A DNA stretch of 43,103 bases from Burkholderiaceae bacterium (lineage in GTDB: Bacteria > Pseudomonadota > Gammaproteobacteria > Burkholderiales > Rhodocyclaceae). The stretch is taken from assembly GCA_021738065.1 (NCBI GenBank), contig JAIPCT010000023.1, forward strand, positions 1 to 43,103. The letters run 5' to 3'. The position numbers and the translations under genes are program-made. How positions within the stretch are numbered: the stretch's first letter is position 1; the number at the start of each line of letters is the position of its first letter. The notes beneath the pieces were generated by a model, which had not been told where the DNA came from, ran no database searches, and saw only the letters and a program-made list of their open reading frames with translations. Positions 7,088 through 19,317 of the stretch are shown here, in pieces.

Positions 7088-9472
7088 TCATTGACTGTTG
7101 GGCAAGAACAGGCTTGTCGGTTTAAGTTTGAACGGAATTTCCTGGCCGCGGCGCGCGCGTGCACCGCGAAACGCCGCCTGTCCCCGCACATCGAGAGTTT
7201 GCTGGACGAACTTCCCGCCACGGCCGCTGCCGCCGATCAGCAAAGGCCGGTCACCAGCGACCGCGACGCCAACCACTTCATCGTTCTTCGCCAGGTCGAT
7301 CAGCATCAGCCCCTTGCCCTTGGCCATTTCCCTTAGTTCGAGCACGGGGAAGAGCAGCAATCGGCCGGCCTGGGTCAGTACGGCGACCGTGTCGCCCAGC
7401 ACCGGCGCTGACGGCACGGGCCGTTCGTCCTTGTCCAGGGTCAGAAAGGTCTTGCCGGCCTTGTTGCGCGCCGTCATGTCGGCGACGCTGGCAACAAATC
7501 CATAGCCGCCCGATCCGGCAACCAGGTATTTGCTGTCCGGCGAGGCGGTCAGGGCCAGCGCCAGCTTGCCGCCTTCCTGAAAGTCGATCATGGTGTTCAG
7601 CGGTGCGCCGTCGCCGCGCCCGCCCGGCAGATCGGAGACGCGGACACTGTAGCTGCGGCCGTTGCTGTCGATCACGACCAGCGGCCAGACCGTGCGCGAT
7701 TCCGTCACCAGCCACGGCGAATCGCCGGTCTTGTAGCCGATGCCGGCGGGGTCGATGCCATGGCCCTGGCGCGAGCGCACCCAGCCATTTTTGGAAATGA
7801 TCACGGTCACCGGTTCGTCGGGCACCGCGATTTCGCCCTGCGAGATCGGCGTCACCGCTTCCATCAAGGTGCGCCGATCGTCGCCGAAACGCTTGGCGTC
7901 CTCGGCGATTTCCTTCTGGATCAGCTTGGTCATTTCGTTGCGCGAGTCGAGCAACTTGTTGAGCTGGCCATGCTCGCTGCGCAAGTCACCGAGTTCCTTT
8001 TCGATGCGGATGCCTTCCAGCCGCGCCAGCTGGCGCAGGCGGATTTCGAGGATGTCCTCGGCCTGGATATCCGTCAGGCCGAAACGCGCCATCAGGTCCG
8101 GTTTCGGCTCGTCCGATTCGCGGATGCAGCGGATGACTTCATCGATGCGCAGGAAAACCGTCATGCGTCCTTCGAGAATATGCACGCGGCGCAAGACTTC
8201 GGCCAGCCGGTGCCGGGTGCGGCGCTCCACCGTGGCGAAGCGGAAGGCAATCCACTCATGCAGGATGGTCAGCAGATTCTTCTGCTGGGGTCGGCCGTCG
8301 CGACCGACCATGGTCAGGTTGAGCGAAACGCTGGATTCCAGGCTGGTATGCGCCAGCAGTACGGCCATGAACTCGTCCTGCGGGATGCGCGAACTCTTGG
8401 GTTCGAGCATGATGCGCACCGCCTGCTGGTCGCTGGATTCGTCGCGCACGCTGTCGAGCACGCCGAGCACCAGCGCCTTCAGGTTCTTCTGTTCCTGGCT
8501 GACGTCCTTCTTGCCCGTACGCGGTTGCGGGTTGGTCAGGCCTTCGATTTCCGAAAGTACCTGCGCCACCGAAACGCCGTGCGGCAGTTCGTACACGATC
8601 ACGCGCCACTGGCCGCGCGCCAGTTCTTCGATGCGCCAGCGGGCGCGCATGCGCAGCGAGCCGCGGCCGCCGGCATAGGCGTCGCGGATATCGGCCGGCG
8701 TCGAGATGAGCTGTCCGCCACCGGGAAAATCCGGTCCCGGCAGCACGGCGAGAACTTCTTCCAGCACCGCCTCGGGCTTCTTGATCAAAAGGCGCGCGGC
8801 CTCGGCCACTTCGCGCAGGTTGTGCGGCGGAATCTCGGTCGCCATACCGACGGCGATGCCCGAGGCGCCATTGAGCAGGACCACCGGCAGACGTGCCGGC
8901 ATCAGTTGCGGCTCGGTCATCGAGCCGTCGTAGTTGGCGCTGAAATCCACCGTGCCGCGATCGATTTCGGACAGCAGCAGTTCGGCGAAAGGCGTCAGCC
9001 GGCATTCGGTATAGCGCATCGCCGCGGCGCCGTCGCCGTCGCGCGAGCCGAAGTTGCCCTGGCCGTCCACCAGCGGGTAGCGCAGGCTGAAGTCCTGGGC
9101 CACGCGCACCATGGCGTCATAGACGCTGGTGTCGCCGTGCGGGTGATACTTGCCGATCACGTCGCCCACCACGCGCGCGCTCTTGACGTGCTTGGCACTG
9201 GATGCCAGGCGCATTTCATTCATGGCATGCAGGATGCGGCGCTGTACCGGCTTCAAGCCGTCTTCCACCTGCGGCAGGGCGCGCGCGCGCACCACGCTCA
9301 TGGCATAGGCGAGGTAGGCGCGCTCGGCGTAGCCCGCCAGTGGCAAGGCGCCGCCGTCGCCGTTTTCGGCAAACAAAGTCGGCGCTGGCGGTACGGCGGG
9401 CGGCGGCGGGTTGCCCGTTGCGGCGTCTAGTGCGACGGGCTCGTCGAACATGTCTGGGGTGTCGTTGCTCAT
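7088..9472 (-). CDS. parC: DNA topoisomerase IV subunit A
   Basis: This 794-residue type IIA topoisomerase A subunit decatenates daughter chromosomes together with ParE. The breakage-reunion domain has the catalytic tyrosine Y154 in [11 protein letters not shown]. The quinolone-pocket segment [14 protein letters not shown] carries T115 and D119 at the positions of E. coli ParC S80 and E84, both compatible with a sensitive wild type. A coiled-coil/tower region with [19 protein letters not shown] and a degenerate C-terminal beta-pinwheel follow. It is assigned to ParC rather than GyrA because parE lies immediately upstream and a GyrA box (QRRGGKG) is not seen. A proline-rich, 45-residue N-terminal extension precedes the conserved start of the domain. 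It is 21 bases downstream of parE. Confidence 0.95.
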   Translation of the reverse strand: MSNDTPDMFDEPVALDAATGNPPPPAVPPAPTLFAENGDGGALPLAGYAERAYLAYAMSVVRARALPQVEDGLKPVQRRILHAMNEMRLASSAKHVKSARVVGDVIGKYHPHGDTSVYDAMVRVAQDFSLRYPLVDGQGNFGSRDGDGAAAMRYTECRLTPFAELLLSEIDRGTVDFSANYDGSMTEPQLMPARLPVVLLNGASGIAVGMATEIPPHNLREVAEAARLLIKKPEAVLEEVLAVLPGPDFPGGGQLISTPADIRDAYAGGRGSLRMRARWRIEELARGQWRVIVYELPHGVSVAQVLSEIEGLTNPQPRTGKKDVSQEQKNLKALVLGVLDSVRDESSDQQAVRIMLEPKSSRIPQDEFMAVLLAHTSLESSVSLNLTMVGRDGRPQQKNLLTILHEWIAFRFATVERRTRHRLAEVLRRVHILEGRMTVFLRIDEVIRCIRESDEPKPDLMARFGLTDIQAEDILEIRLRQLARLEGIRIEKELGDLRSEHGQLNKLLDSRNEMTKLIQKEIAEDAKRFGDDRRTLMEAVTPISQGEIAVPDEPVTVIISKNGWVRSRQGHGIDPAGIGYKTGDSPWLVTESRTVWPLVVIDSNGRSYSVRVSDLPGGRGDGAPLNTMIDFQEGGKLALALTASPDSKYLVAGSGGYGFVASVADMTARNKAGKTFLTLDKDERPVPSAPVLGDTVAVLTQAGRLLLFPVLELREMAKGKGLMLIDLAKNDEVVGVAVAGDRPLLIGGSGRGGKFVQQTLDVRGQAAFRGARARRGQEIPFKLKPTSLFLPNSQ

Positions 9473-9493
9473 CTCTTCTCTTGAATCAGGTTC

Positions 9494-11470
<1,977 letters not shown>

Positions 11471-11491
11471 TGTTTTTTCGGATGAGTGAGT

Positions 11492-12358
11492 TCAGTAGGG
11501 TGCGTCGGCAAGGCAGTCGACCAAGCCGATGCGCCAGTCGGGCAGCGCCAGGCCGAAGTCGCGCTGGAAGCGCGAGCAGTCGAGTCGCGAGTTGGCCGGC
11601 CGTGCCGCGGGCAGCGGAAACTCGGCGCTGGTGATACGGCGAACGGTGGGCGACGTATCGATCAAACCGGCATTGCGCGCTTCTTCGAAGATGGCTTCGG
11701 CGTAACCGTGCCAGCTGGTTTCACCGGCGGCGGCGAGATGGTAGAGGCCGTCCGGAGCTTCGCGACGGGCGAGGATCAAGGCGCTGACATCGGCCAGATG
11801 GCGGGTCCAGGTCGGAGCGCCGATCTGGTCATCGACGACACGAAATTCATCGCGCTCCTTGCCCAGTCGCAGCATGGTCTTCATGAAGTTCGCGCCGTGC
11901 AGGCCATAGACCCAACTGCTGCGCAGGATCAGGTGGCGCGCGCCCGAGCCGGTAATCGCGGCTTCGCCCGCCAGCTTGCTGCGACCATACGCCGCGAGCG
12001 GCGCGGTCGCGTCGTCTTCGGTGTAGGGCGTCGGCTTGGCGCCATCAAAAACATAGTCCGTCGAGTAGTGGATCAGCAGCGCGCCAAGGCGTCTGGCTTC
12101 TGCGGCGAGGACGCCGGGCGCCTCGGCGTTGATGGCATCGGCCAACTGCGGCTCCGACTCCGCCTTGTCGACGGCAGTGTAGGCCGCCGCATTGACGATC
12201 GCGGTGGGCGCGATGTCACGCACGGCAGCGCGCAGGGCTTTCGCATCGGCAAGATCAAGCTGGCTGCGGTCGCAGGCTATCAGTTCGCCCAGACTCGCCA
12301 GCGAACGTTTCAGCTCGCGGCCGAGTTGCCCGCTGGCGCCGGTGAGTAGGATTTTCAT
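11492..12358 (-). CDS. rfbD: dTDP-4-dehydrorhamnose reductase
   Basis: The 288-residue SDR-type enzyme has the nucleotide-binding motif TGASGQLG near the N-terminus and HYSTDYVFDG followed by the catalytic YGRSK. It reduces dTDP-4-dehydro-L-rhamnose to dTDP-L-rhamnose, the last step of the pathway. A TTG at 12364 is in frame, but the ATG at 12358 is preferred. It is the last gene of an rfbB-A-C-D run on this strand, separated from rfbC by 121 bases that contain an inverted-repeat element, while parE follows closely. Confidence 0.95.
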   Translation of the reverse strand: MKILLTGASGQLGRELKRSLASLGELIACDRSQLDLADAKALRAAVRDIAPTAIVNAAAYTAVDKAESEPQLADAINAEAPGVLAAEARRLGALLIHYSTDYVFDGAKPTPYTEDDATAPLAAYGRSKLAGEAAITGSGARHLILRSSWVYGLHGANFMKTMLRLGKERDEFRVVDDQIGAPTWTRHLADVSALILARREAPDGLYHLAAAGETSWHGYAEAIFEEARNAGLIDTSPTVRRITSAEFPLPAARPANSRLDCSRFQRDFGLALPDWRIGLVDCLADAPY

Positions 12359-12379
12359 CTTCAAAACAATACAAACTTC

Positions 12380-12467
12380 TCACCACAGAGACACAGAGAC
12401 ACCGAGGAAAGCAGATTCATGAACGTGATTCTTCGCCTTTCTCTGTGTCTCCGTGTCTCTGTGGTGA
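12380..12467. repeat. long imperfect inverted repeat between rfbC and rfbD
   Basis: The left arm (12380-12411) begins TCACCACAGAGACAC and the right arm (12437-12467) is its reverse complement with about three mismatches and one gap, over roughly 31 bases. A 25-base spacer separates them. As RNA it would fold into a long hairpin within the rfb message. The CCACAGAGACACAGAG theme recurs as a dispersed intergenic repeat in various bacteria, from memory. No T-run follows, so it is not a plain terminator. Confidence 0.8.
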
Positions 12468-12479
12468 ATGGTTTTTGGT

Positions 12480-13022
12480 TCATTGGAAGGTTTCCGCGTC
12501 CTTGAAAGACCGCCCCGCGAGATCCTTGGCGGCCAGCACGGGCTCTCCCGTCAATGGCCAGGGGATCGCCAGTTGCGGATCGTTCCACAGCAGCGTGCGT
12601 TCGTGCGCCGGACTCCAGTAGTCGGTGGTCTTGTAGAGGAACTCGGCGGAATCCGATGTGACGCAAAAGCCGTGGGCGAAACCCGGCGGAATCCAGGCCA
12701 TGCGGCGATCAGTGGCGGATAGCGTGAAGCCGACCCATTGCCCGAAGGTGGGCGAGGAGCGGCGCAGATCGACCGCGACGTCGTAGACTTCGCCGAGCGT
12801 GACCCGAACCAACTTGCCCTGGGCGTGTTCGATCTGGTAATGCAGGCCGCGCAGCACGTTTCTTTGCGATTTCGAGTGGTTGTCCTGGACGAAGTCGGCA
12901 TCGATACCCAGTTCGGCGAAGCTCCGCTTGTTCCAGCTCTCGTAGAAATAGCCGCGCTCGTCGCCGAAGACCTTCGGTTCGATCAGCAGTACCTCGGGTA
13001 TCGCGGTGGGTATCAGTTTCAC
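12480..13022 (-). CDS. rfbC: dTDP-4-dehydrorhamnose 3,5-epimerase
   Basis: The 180-residue cupin-fold enzyme shows [35 protein letters not shown] (with the catalytic histidine in the RGLHYQ region) and [14 protein letters not shown]. These are family hallmarks. It epimerises C3 and C5 of dTDP-4-dehydro-6-deoxyglucose. The start is a GTG overlapping the rfbA stop by 4 bases, consistent with translational coupling. Length matches the family (about 180). Confidence 0.96.
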   Translation of the reverse strand: MKLIPTAIPEVLLIEPKVFGDERGYFYESWNKRSFAELGIDADFVQDNHSKSQRNVLRGLHYQIEHAQGKLVRVTLGEVYDVAVDLRRSSPTFGQWVGFTLSATDRRMAWIPPGFAHGFCVTSDSAEFLYKTTDYWSPAHERTLLWNDPQLAIPWPLTGEPVLAAKDLAGRSFKDAETFQ

Positions 13023-13903
13023 TCGCGCACCTCGTATTTCAACAATCCGGCAAGGTACTGCCCATACTGGCTCTTGCTCAGCGTCCCGGCCAGTTGTTCA
13101 AGCTGCGCGTCGTCGATCCATTTCTGGCGCCAGGCGACTTCCTCGGGGCAGGCCACTTTCAGGCTCTGGCGTTTCTCAATGACCTCGATGAACTGGCCTG
13201 CCTCGAGCAGCGACTCGTGGGTGCCGGTGTCCAGCCAGGCCATGCCGCGACCCATGATCTCGACCTTGAGCTGGTTTTTTTCGAGGTAGATCCGGTTGAG
13301 GTCGGTGATTTCCAGTTCGCCGCGCGCCGAAGGCTTGAGGCCGGCGGCCATGTCGCAGACCTGGTTGTCGTAAAAATACAGACCAGTGACGGCATAGCGC
13401 GACTTCGGTGCGGCCGGCTTTTCCTCGATGCTGATGGCGCGCCCGGATTTGTCGAACTCGACCACGCCATAGCGTTCCGGGTCGTTCACCGCATAGGCGA
13501 ACACCGTGGCGCCCGCGCCGACTTTTACGGCGCGCTGCAGTTGGCCGGCCAAGTCCTGGCCGTGGAACAGGTTGTCGCCGAGGATCAGCGCCGAGGGATG
13601 GTCGCCGACGAAATCGCGTCCGATGATGAAGGCCTGAGCCAGGCCGTCGGGGCTGGGCTGCACCGCGTAGCGGATCGCGATGCCCCACTGCGAGCCGTCA
13701 CCCAGCAGTTGTTCGAAACGCGGGATATCCTGCGGTGTCGAAATCAACAGGATGTCGCGGATTCCCGCCAGCATCAGCGTGGTCAGCGGGTAGTAGATCA
13801 TCGGCTTGTCGTAGATCGGCAGCAACTGCTTGGAGACGGCCAGCGTCACCGGATGCAAGCGGGTGCCGGAACCGCCGGCGAGAATGATGCCGCGAGTACT
13901 CAT
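13019..13903 (-). CDS. rfbA: glucose-1-phosphate thymidylyltransferase
   Basis: The 294-residue nucleotidyltransferase begins [18 protein letters not shown], containing the signature GGSGTRL-x-P, and continues with [17 protein letters not shown] and [11 protein letters not shown]. It joins dTTP and glucose-1-phosphate to dTDP-glucose, the first step toward dTDP-L-rhamnose. The size is that of the short RmlA type (about 290). It lies second in the rfbB-A-C-D order, separated from rfbB by 181 bases of palindrome-rich DNA and overlapping rfbC by 4 bases. Confidence 0.97.
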   Translation of the reverse strand: MSTRGIILAGGSGTRLHPVTLAVSKQLLPIYDKPMIYYPLTTLMLAGIRDILLISTPQDIPRFEQLLGDGSQWGIAIRYAVQPSPDGLAQAFIIGRDFVGDHPSALILGDNLFHGQDLAGQLQRAVKVGAGATVFAYAVNDPERYGVVEFDKSGRAISIEEKPAAPKSRYAVTGLYFYDNQVCDMAAGLKPSARGELEITDLNRIYLEKNQLKVEIMGRGMAWLDTGTHESLLEAGQFIEVIEKRQSLKVACPEEVAWRQKWIDDAQLEQLAGTLSKSQYGQYLAGLLKYEVRE

Positions 13904-13935
13904 TTGATAGCCCTCCCCCTAGCCCCGATCCCACT

Positions 13936-14013
13936 GCCGGTTTTGCACAACCGGCCGGCTGCGGCAGCGCGGAGCAGTGCTCCTCGAAACCCTGCCTTCG
14001 CCCCGAGGCAGGG
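13936..14013. repeat. REP-like cluster of palindromes between rfbB and rfbA
   Basis: Three perfect stems lie in 78 bases: GCCGGTT/AACCGGC (13936-13942 with 13949-13955), GGAGCA-G-TGCTCC (13971-13983), and CCCTGCCT/AGGCAGGG (13990-13997 with 14006-14013). The flanking 13904-14084 stretch has no credible gene; open frames through it are low-complexity. The pattern suggests a repetitive extragenic palindromic element. Confidence 0.65.
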
Positions 14014-14084
14014 GGTAACAGTGGTTCGCCGCTGTGCGGCTCCATGTTCTGGTTGACGCCCCTTCGGGCGGCCGTGCGGGGCGC

Positions 14085-15152
14085 TCATGCGCGATCTCCG
14101 TAGTTGCGATCCATCCATTGCCGGTATTCACCGGAGACAACGTGAGCAACCCAGTCCGGGTTGTCCAGATACCAGCCTACCGTTTTCTTCAATCCGGATT
14201 CAAAGCTTTCCGTCGGTGTCCAACCCAATTCGCGCTCGATCTTGGTCGCATCGATGGCATAGCGCTTGTCGTGGCCGGGGCGGTCGGCGACGCCGACCTT
14301 TTGATCCCGGTAACTGCGGCCGTCGCGCCTCGGTTTCAGCTCGTCGAGCAGGGAGCACAGGGCGTCTACCACCTCCAGATTGGTTTTTTCGTTATGGCCA
14401 CCGATGTTGTAGGTCTCGCCGCTGATGCCCTTTTCGAACACCAGGCGCAGCGCCCGGGCGTGGTCATCGACGTAGAGCCAGTCGCGCACGTTGTCGCCCT
14501 TGCCGTAGATAGGCAAGGGCTTTTCGGAGACGGCGTTGTGGATCATCAGCGGGACCAGTTTTTCCGGGAACTGGCAGGGGCCGTAGTTGTTCGAGCAGTT
14601 GGTGATCACGGTCGGCAGACCGTAGGTGTGATGCCAGGCCCGCACCAGATGGTCGGAGGCCGCCTTGGAGGCCGAATAGGGCGAATTCGGCTGGTAGGAA
14701 CTGCTTTCCACAAACAGCCCGCTTTCGCCCAGTGAGCCGAAGACCTCGTCGGTGGATACGTGATGGAAGCGGAAGGCCGGTTTGTCCTTTGCCTCCAGCA
14801 TGGACCAGTAGGCTCGAGCCGCTTCGAGCAGGGTGTAGGTGCCCTTGATATTGGTCTCGATGAAGTCCCCCGGACCGTGGATCGAGCGGTCGACGTGGGA
14901 TTCCGCCGCGAGGTGAATCACCCCGACCGGGCGATGCGTCTGAAACAGGACGTCCAGCGCCGTGCGATCGCAGATGTCGCTGCGGCTGAAGACGTAACGC
15001 GGATCATCGGCCACGTCGGTCAGCGATTCGAGATTGCCGGCGTAGGTCAGTTTGTCGATATTGACCACGCGCCAGCCGCTCTCGGCGACCAGCAGGCGGA
15101 TCAGGGCAGATCCGATGAATCCGGCGCCGCCGGTGACAAAAAGGGTATCCAT
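14085..15152 (-). CDS. rfbB: dTDP-glucose 4,6-dehydratase
   Basis: The 355-residue extended SDR has [13 protein letters not shown] for NAD binding, [23 protein letters not shown], and the catalytic [11 protein letters not shown] (Y-x-x-x-K). It converts dTDP-glucose to dTDP-4-dehydro-6-deoxyglucose. It is the first gene of the rmlBACD-type operon on this strand, so its promoter should lie in 15153-15366, shared divergently with the catabolic operon. The product dTDP-L-rhamnose feeds O-antigen or exopolysaccharide synthesis; no glycosyltransferases are in the window. Confidence 0.97.
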   Translation of the reverse strand: MDTLFVTGGAGFIGSALIRLLVAESGWRVVNIDKLTYAGNLESLTDVADDPRYVFSRSDICDRTALDVLFQTHRPVGVIHLAAESHVDRSIHGPGDFIETNIKGTYTLLEAARAYWSMLEAKDKPAFRFHHVSTDEVFGSLGESGLFVESSSYQPNSPYSASKAASDHLVRAWHHTYGLPTVITNCSNNYGPCQFPEKLVPLMIHNAVSEKPLPIYGKGDNVRDWLYVDDHARALRLVFEKGISGETYNIGGHNEKTNLEVVDALCSLLDELKPRRDGRSYRDQKVGVADRPGHDKRYAIDATKIERELGWTPTESFESGLKKTVGWYLDNPDWVAHVVSGEYRQWMDRNYGDRA

Positions 15153-15314
15153 TACAGGGCAGGAAGCATGCGAGGGGCTTGGGAGTGGCTGAGGATGAGT
15201 CGTGGGGCGGTATTGTATTCGATCACTTCCGGGGGGCTACCAGCGACGTCTGACAGACTATGGCATCGTGGCAAAGTGCCGCTCACCACAGCGGCGAGTT
15301 GACAAACAAACAAC

Positions 15315-15344
15315 TTGAAGCTTAAAATATTTACACTGTAGATA
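15315..15344 (+). promoter_or_regulatory. candidate sigma-70 promoter of the catabolic operon
   Basis: TTGAAG (15315-15320) and TAGATA (15339-15344) are separated by 18 bases. TACACTGTA just upstream of the -10 is nearly self-complementary and could be an operator half. A strong GAGGAG ribosome-binding site (15355-15360) follows, 6 bases before the ATG. Weak match; the intergenic region 15153-15366 otherwise shows nothing clear. Confidence 0.35.
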
Positions 15345-15366
15345 AAAGCATTCCGAGGAGATTCAA

Positions 15367-17670
15367 ATGCGCATCGTTTGCCTGGGCGGAGGTCCTGCCG
15401 GTCTGTATTTCTCAATCCTGATGAAGAAGGCCAATCCGGCCTGCGATATCACGGTGATCGAACGCAACCAGGCCGATAGTACCTTCGGCTGGGGAATCGT
15501 GTTTTCAGACCAGACCATGGATGGCTTTCGCCAGGACGATCCCAAGGTGGTGGAGGAAATCGAGCGCAATTTCCACCACTGGGACAATGTGGATGTGTTC
15601 TTCAAGGAGCGGCGGATCACCTCCGGCGGCCACGGTTTTTGCGGCATAGGACGCTTGAAGCTGTTGCAGATTTTTCAGGCTCGCGCCAAAGAACTGGGCG
15701 TGAATCTGAAGTTCGAGACCGAATTCAAGGATCCGGATGACTATTCCCGGGAATACGATCTGGTCATCGGCTCCGATGGCGTGAACTCGACGACGCGGAG
15801 AAAATACGAAAGCCATTTCAATCCGCGCATCGATGTGCGCAAGTGCCGCTTCATCTGGCTCGGCACGAAAAAGAAGCTCGACGCCTTCACCTTCGCCTTC
15901 AAAGAAACCGAGCACGGCTGGTTCAATCTTCATGCCTATCAGTTCAACGAAGAGTGGGCCACCTTCATTGTCGAGACGCCGGAAGAGACCTGGCTCAAGG
16001 CCGGCATCGACAAGATGTCGGCCGACGAATCAATCGGATTCTGCGAGAGCTTGTTCGCCGATCTGCTTAATGGCAGCAAATTGGTATCCAACGCGACGCA
16101 CCTGCGCGGGTCGGCGGTGTGGCTGAAGTTCAATCGCGTGCTTTGCGAACACTGGTTCAAGGACAACATCGTGCTGTTGGGCGACGCGGCGCATACCGCG
16201 CATTTCACCATCGGTTCCGGCACCAAGCTGGCGATGGAGGACGCCCGCGCCCTGGTCAATGTGCTGAACAGTAGCGACGGCGACGTGCCGGTGCGCTTGG
16301 CCCGGTACCAGTCGGAACGCGAAATCGAAGCACTGAAACTGCAAAGCGCGGCGCGCAATCGCATGACCTGGTTCGAAGATGTCGAGCGCTATGTCGGCAT
16401 GGAACCGGAGCAGTTCGCCTTTGCCGTACTCACCGGCAGCCAGCGCGTCGGTCACGCCAACCAGAAGCTGCGCGACGGGGCATATACCGACGATTTCGAT
16501 CGCTGGTTTGCGTCAAGATGCGGCATCTCGGACGTCGGTGCCGGGACGCCGGTACCGCCGATGTTCACACCCTTCAAGCTGCGCGGAATGACCCTGGAGA
16601 ACCGGGTCGTGGTGTCGCCGATGTGCACCTACTCGGCGCAGGATGGCATGCCCGTCGATTTTCATCTGGTGCACTACGGCAGTCGCGGCATGGGCGGGGC
16701 GGCGATGATTGTCACCGAAATGACCTGCGTCGCGGCCGACGCGCGCATTACCCCGGGATGCACCGGCATCTGGAATGACGAGCAGATGGCTGCATGGAAG
16801 CGCATTGTCGGCTACGTACATGCCAACGGGCATACCAAAATGGCCATGCAGATCGGCCATGCCGGGCGCAAAGGCGCTACCCGCTTGGCGTGGGACGCCA
16901 TCGACATGCCCCTGCAGTCGGATGACTGGCCGCTGATCGCACCCTCGGCGCTGCCCTACATTCCGGGTACGTCGCAGACGCCGAAAGCCATGGATCGCAA
17001 CGACATGGATCGCGTCAAGGCCGACTTCATCGCCGCCACGCGCCGTGCTGCCAGCGCCGACTTTGACATGATCGAGTTCCACGCTGCCCACGGCTACCTG
17101 ATGTCATCCTTCATTTCGCCGCTGACCAATCGGCGCGCCGACGAATATGGCGGCAGTCTGGAGAACCGTTGTCGCTATCCGCTCGAGGTGTTCCGCGCCA
17201 TGCGTGAGGTGTGGCCGGCTGACAAGCCGATGTCGGTGCGGATCTCGGCCCACGACTGGGTGGCTGGCGGAACCACGCCGGATGACTCGGTAGATGTTTC
17301 CCGCTTGTTCAAGGACGCCGGCGCCGACATCATTCACGTCTCGTCGGGCCAGGTCAGCAAGGACGAAGTGCCGGTTTACGGGCGCATGTTCCAGGTGCCG
17401 TTTTCCGACCAGATCCGCAACGAACTGGATGTGCCGACCATCGCCGTCGGCAACATCTTCGAAGCCGACCACGTCAACACCATCATTGCCGCCGGTCGCG
17501 CCGATCTCTGCGCGCTGGCCCGTCCCCACCTCGCCGACGCGGCCTGGACGCTGCACGCGGCAGCCGAGCAAGGCTATACCGACATCATCTGGCCCAAGCA
17601 GTATGTGGGCGGCAGAACGCAGCTCGAACGCAATCTGGAGCGCGCGGCGCAGCTCGCGTTGAATGCGTGA
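15367..17670 (+). CDS. abmA: 2-aminobenzoyl-CoA monooxygenase/reductase or salicylyl-CoA 5-hydroxylase type fusion protein
   Basis: This 767-residue protein fuses two flavoenzymes. Residues 1 to about 380 form an FAD aromatic monooxygenase (CLGGGPAGLYFS at the N-terminus; GDAAHTAHFTIGSGTKLAMEDA near 271). Residues from about 398 form an old-yellow-enzyme domain (SPMCTYSAQDG, QIGHAGRKGATR, HAAHGYLMSSFISPLTN, YGGSLENR). That architecture is known from 2-aminobenzoyl-CoA monooxygenase/reductase of Azoarcus evansii, which hydroxylates and then reduces the ring of 2-aminobenzoyl-CoA, and from salicylyl-CoA 5-hydroxylases. The neighbours (SDR, crotonase, acyl-CoA dehydrogenase, RidA) fit the 2-aminobenzoate type better than gentisate formation. 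GAGGAG precedes the ATG by 6 bases. It is the first gene of a five-gene operon; no CoA ligase is present here. Confidence 0.85.
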   Translation: MRIVCLGGGPAGLYFSILMKKANPACDITVIERNQADSTFGWGIVFSDQTMDGFRQDDPKVVEEIERNFHHWDNVDVFFKERRITSGGHGFCGIGRLKLLQIFQARAKELGVNLKFETEFKDPDDYSREYDLVIGSDGVNSTTRRKYESHFNPRIDVRKCRFIWLGTKKKLDAFTFAFKETEHGWFNLHAYQFNEEWATFIVETPEETWLKAGIDKMSADESIGFCESLFADLLNGSKLVSNATHLRGSAVWLKFNRVLCEHWFKDNIVLLGDAAHTAHFTIGSGTKLAMEDARALVNVLNSSDGDVPVRLARYQSEREIEALKLQSAARNRMTWFEDVERYVGMEPEQFAFAVLTGSQRVGHANQKLRDGAYTDDFDRWFASRCGISDVGAGTPVPPMFTPFKLRGMTLENRVVVSPMCTYSAQDGMPVDFHLVHYGSRGMGGAAMIVTEMTCVAADARITPGCTGIWNDEQMAAWKRIVGYVHANGHTKMAMQIGHAGRKGATRLAWDAIDMPLQSDDWPLIAPSALPYIPGTSQTPKAMDRNDMDRVKADFIAATRRAASADFDMIEFHAAHGYLMSSFISPLTNRRADEYGGSLENRCRYPLEVFRAMREVWPADKPMSVRISAHDWVAGGTTPDDSVDVSRLFKDAGADIIHVSSGQVSKDEVPVYGRMFQVPFSDQIRNELDVPTIAVGNIFEADHVNTIIAAGRADLCALARPHLADAAWTLHAAAEQGYTDIIWPKQYVGGRTQLERNLERAAQLALNA

Positions 17671-18449
17671 CTCTCATGCCTAGCCCAGTTGGCAGGCATG
17701 CGCTGGTCACCGGCGGCGGTCGCGGTATCGGCGCCGCCGTCGCAAAAGCCCTGGTGTCAGCCGGCTACCGGGTCACGATTACGGGCCGTGACCGAGTCGC
17801 GCTGGACGTCATGCTTGATCAACTCGCGGCTCCCGATCGCTGCCGTGCCGTGACCATGGATGTGAGGGACCCCGGTTCGGTGGAGCAGGGGATGGGGCAA
17901 GCCCGGTCTGCGTTCGGCCCCGTCGCCATCCTGGTGAACAATGCCGGGCAGGCCGAGAGCGCGCCCTTCCATCGGACCGATGCAGCGATGTTTCAGCGCA
18001 TGCTGGAGGTCAACCTTGGCGGGGTATTCCATTGCACTCAATCGGTCCTGCCCGACATGCTGGCAAGCGGATGGGGCCGCATCGTCAATGTCGCCAGCAC
18101 GGCCGGTCTGGTCGGCTACGCCTATGTTGCCGCCTACTGCGCGGCCAAGCACGGCGTCATCGGGCTGACCCGCGCGCTGGCGCTCGAGTACGCGACCAAG
18201 GGCATCACCGTGAATGCGGTGTGTCCCGGCTACACCGAAACCGACATCGTGAAAAGCGCGGTGGCCAACATCGTCGCCAAGACCGGTCGCAGCGAGGACG
18301 AGGCGCGAGCCGAACTGGCCAGCGGCAATCCGATGCGGCGGCTGGTGAATCCGCAGGAAGTCGCCGATGCAGTGCTCTGGATTTGCGGTGAAGGCGCCGC
18401 CAGCATCAATGGTCAATCGATCGCCGTGGCCGGCGGCGAAGTCATGTGA
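17667..18449 (+). CDS. SDR family oxidoreductase, probable 3-hydroxyacyl-CoA dehydrogenase of the CoA-thioester pathway
   Basis: The 260-residue classical SDR has [15 protein letters not shown] for cofactor binding, [17 protein letters not shown] with the catalytic serine, and YCAAKHG with the catalytic tyrosine and lysine (near residues 156-160). It resembles FabG-like 3-hydroxyacyl-CoA dehydrogenases. In the operon it would oxidise a hydroxyacyl-CoA or ring-alcohol intermediate made downstream of the monooxygenase/reductase. The GTG at 17667 overlaps the previous stop (GTGA); an ATG at 17676 is an alternative start. Neither has a clear Shine-Dalgarno, which suits translational coupling. Confidence 0.87.
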   Translation: MTLMPSPVGRHALVTGGGRGIGAAVAKALVSAGYRVTITGRDRVALDVMLDQLAAPDRCRAVTMDVRDPGSVEQGMGQARSAFGPVAILVNNAGQAESAPFHRTDAAMFQRMLEVNLGGVFHCTQSVLPDMLASGWGRIVNVASTAGLVGYAYVAAYCAAKHGVIGLTRALALEYATKGITVNAVCPGYTETDIVKSAVANIVAKTGRSEDEARAELASGNPMRRLVNPQEVADAVLWICGEGAASINGQSIAVAGGEVM

Positions 18450-18459
18450 GGAGACAGCG

Positions 18460-19314
18460 ATGAAACATCTTCAAGGAAAGCCGCACGAACTGCCGGGCAA
18501 CCGGCAAAGTCTGGGATCGTATGCGGCACGCCATTTCAGCTATCGCGTCGAGGCCGGAGTTGCGCTGATCAGCCTGAATCGCCCGGAGCGGAAGAACCCG
18601 CTGACCTTCGACTCCTACGCCGAGTTGCGCGATCTGTTCCGCAACCTGGTCTACGCCGCTGACGTCAAGGCGGTTGTGCTGACCGGCGAAGGCGGCAATT
18701 TCTGTTCCGGCGGCGACGTGCACGACATTATCGGCCCGCTGACGCAGTTGGACATGCCTGGCTTGCTGACCTTCACGCGCATGACGGGTGATGTGATCAA
18801 AGCCATGCGCGCCTGTCCGCAGCCCATCGTCGCCGCCATCGATGGCATCTGTGCGGGCGCCGGCGCGTTGTTGGCGCTGGGCTCGGACATGCGGCTGGGA
18901 ACGGCACGTTCCAAGACTGCGTTTCTGTTTGCGCGCGTCGGCCTTGCCGGTTGCGACATGGGTGCGTGCGCCATGTTGCCGCGCATGATCGGCCAGGGCC
19001 GGGCCAGCGAACTGCTGATGACGGGTCGCGCCATGGCCGGCGAAGAAGCGGAGCGCTGGGGATTTTTCAATCGCCTGTGCGATCCGGACACTCTGGTGGT
19101 CGAGGCCACCAAACTGGCACAGGATCTCGCCGCCGGCCCGAGCTTCGCCCACGGCATGACCAAGAAAATGCTGCAGCAGGAATGGAACATGGGAGTGGAT
19201 GAAGCCATCGAAGCCGAAGCCCAGGCTCAGGCCATTTGCATGGCGACCAACGATTTTCATCGTGCCTACCACGCCTTTGTCGCCAAGCAGAAACCGGTTT
19301 TCGAGGGGGATTGA
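18460..19314 (+). CDS. enoyl-CoA hydratase/isomerase (crotonase) family protein, canonical glutamates not seen
   Basis: The 284-residue protein has the crotonase fold: [19 protein letters not shown], the oxyanion-hole loop [15 protein letters not shown] (near 76-90) and [20 protein letters not shown]. In a by-eye alignment with rat mitochondrial hydratase, the two catalytic glutamates (E144, E164) fall on L137 and about A158, so simple hydration by the usual mechanism is doubtful. In the abm-type pathway a member of this family follows ring reduction and may open or hydrolyse the ring. AGGAG (18449-18453) lies 6 bases before ATG 18460; the frame is open upstream to 18367 but that would overlap the SDR gene. 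Confidence 0.85.
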   Translation: MKHLQGKPHELPGNRQSLGSYAARHFSYRVEAGVALISLNRPERKNPLTFDSYAELRDLFRNLVYAADVKAVVLTGEGGNFCSGGDVHDIIGPLTQLDMPGLLTFTRMTGDVIKAMRACPQPIVAAIDGICAGAGALLALGSDMRLGTARSKTAFLFARVGLAGCDMGACAMLPRMIGQGRASELLMTGRAMAGEEAERWGFFNRLCDPDTLVVEATKLAQDLAAGPSFAHGMTKKMLQQEWNMGVDEAIEAEAQAQAICMATNDFHRAYHAFVAKQKPVFEGD

Positions 19315-19317
19315 GCC

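Noticed and set aside
7760..9430. Long plus-strand open frame antisense to parC (556 codons)
   Set aside because: Result of GC-rich codon bias opposite a real gene; histidine-, arginine- and glutamine-rich translation with no domain.
13900..14118. Minus-strand frames across the rfbB-rfbA gap
   Set aside because: They read through the palindromic repeat element and overlap both flanking genes.
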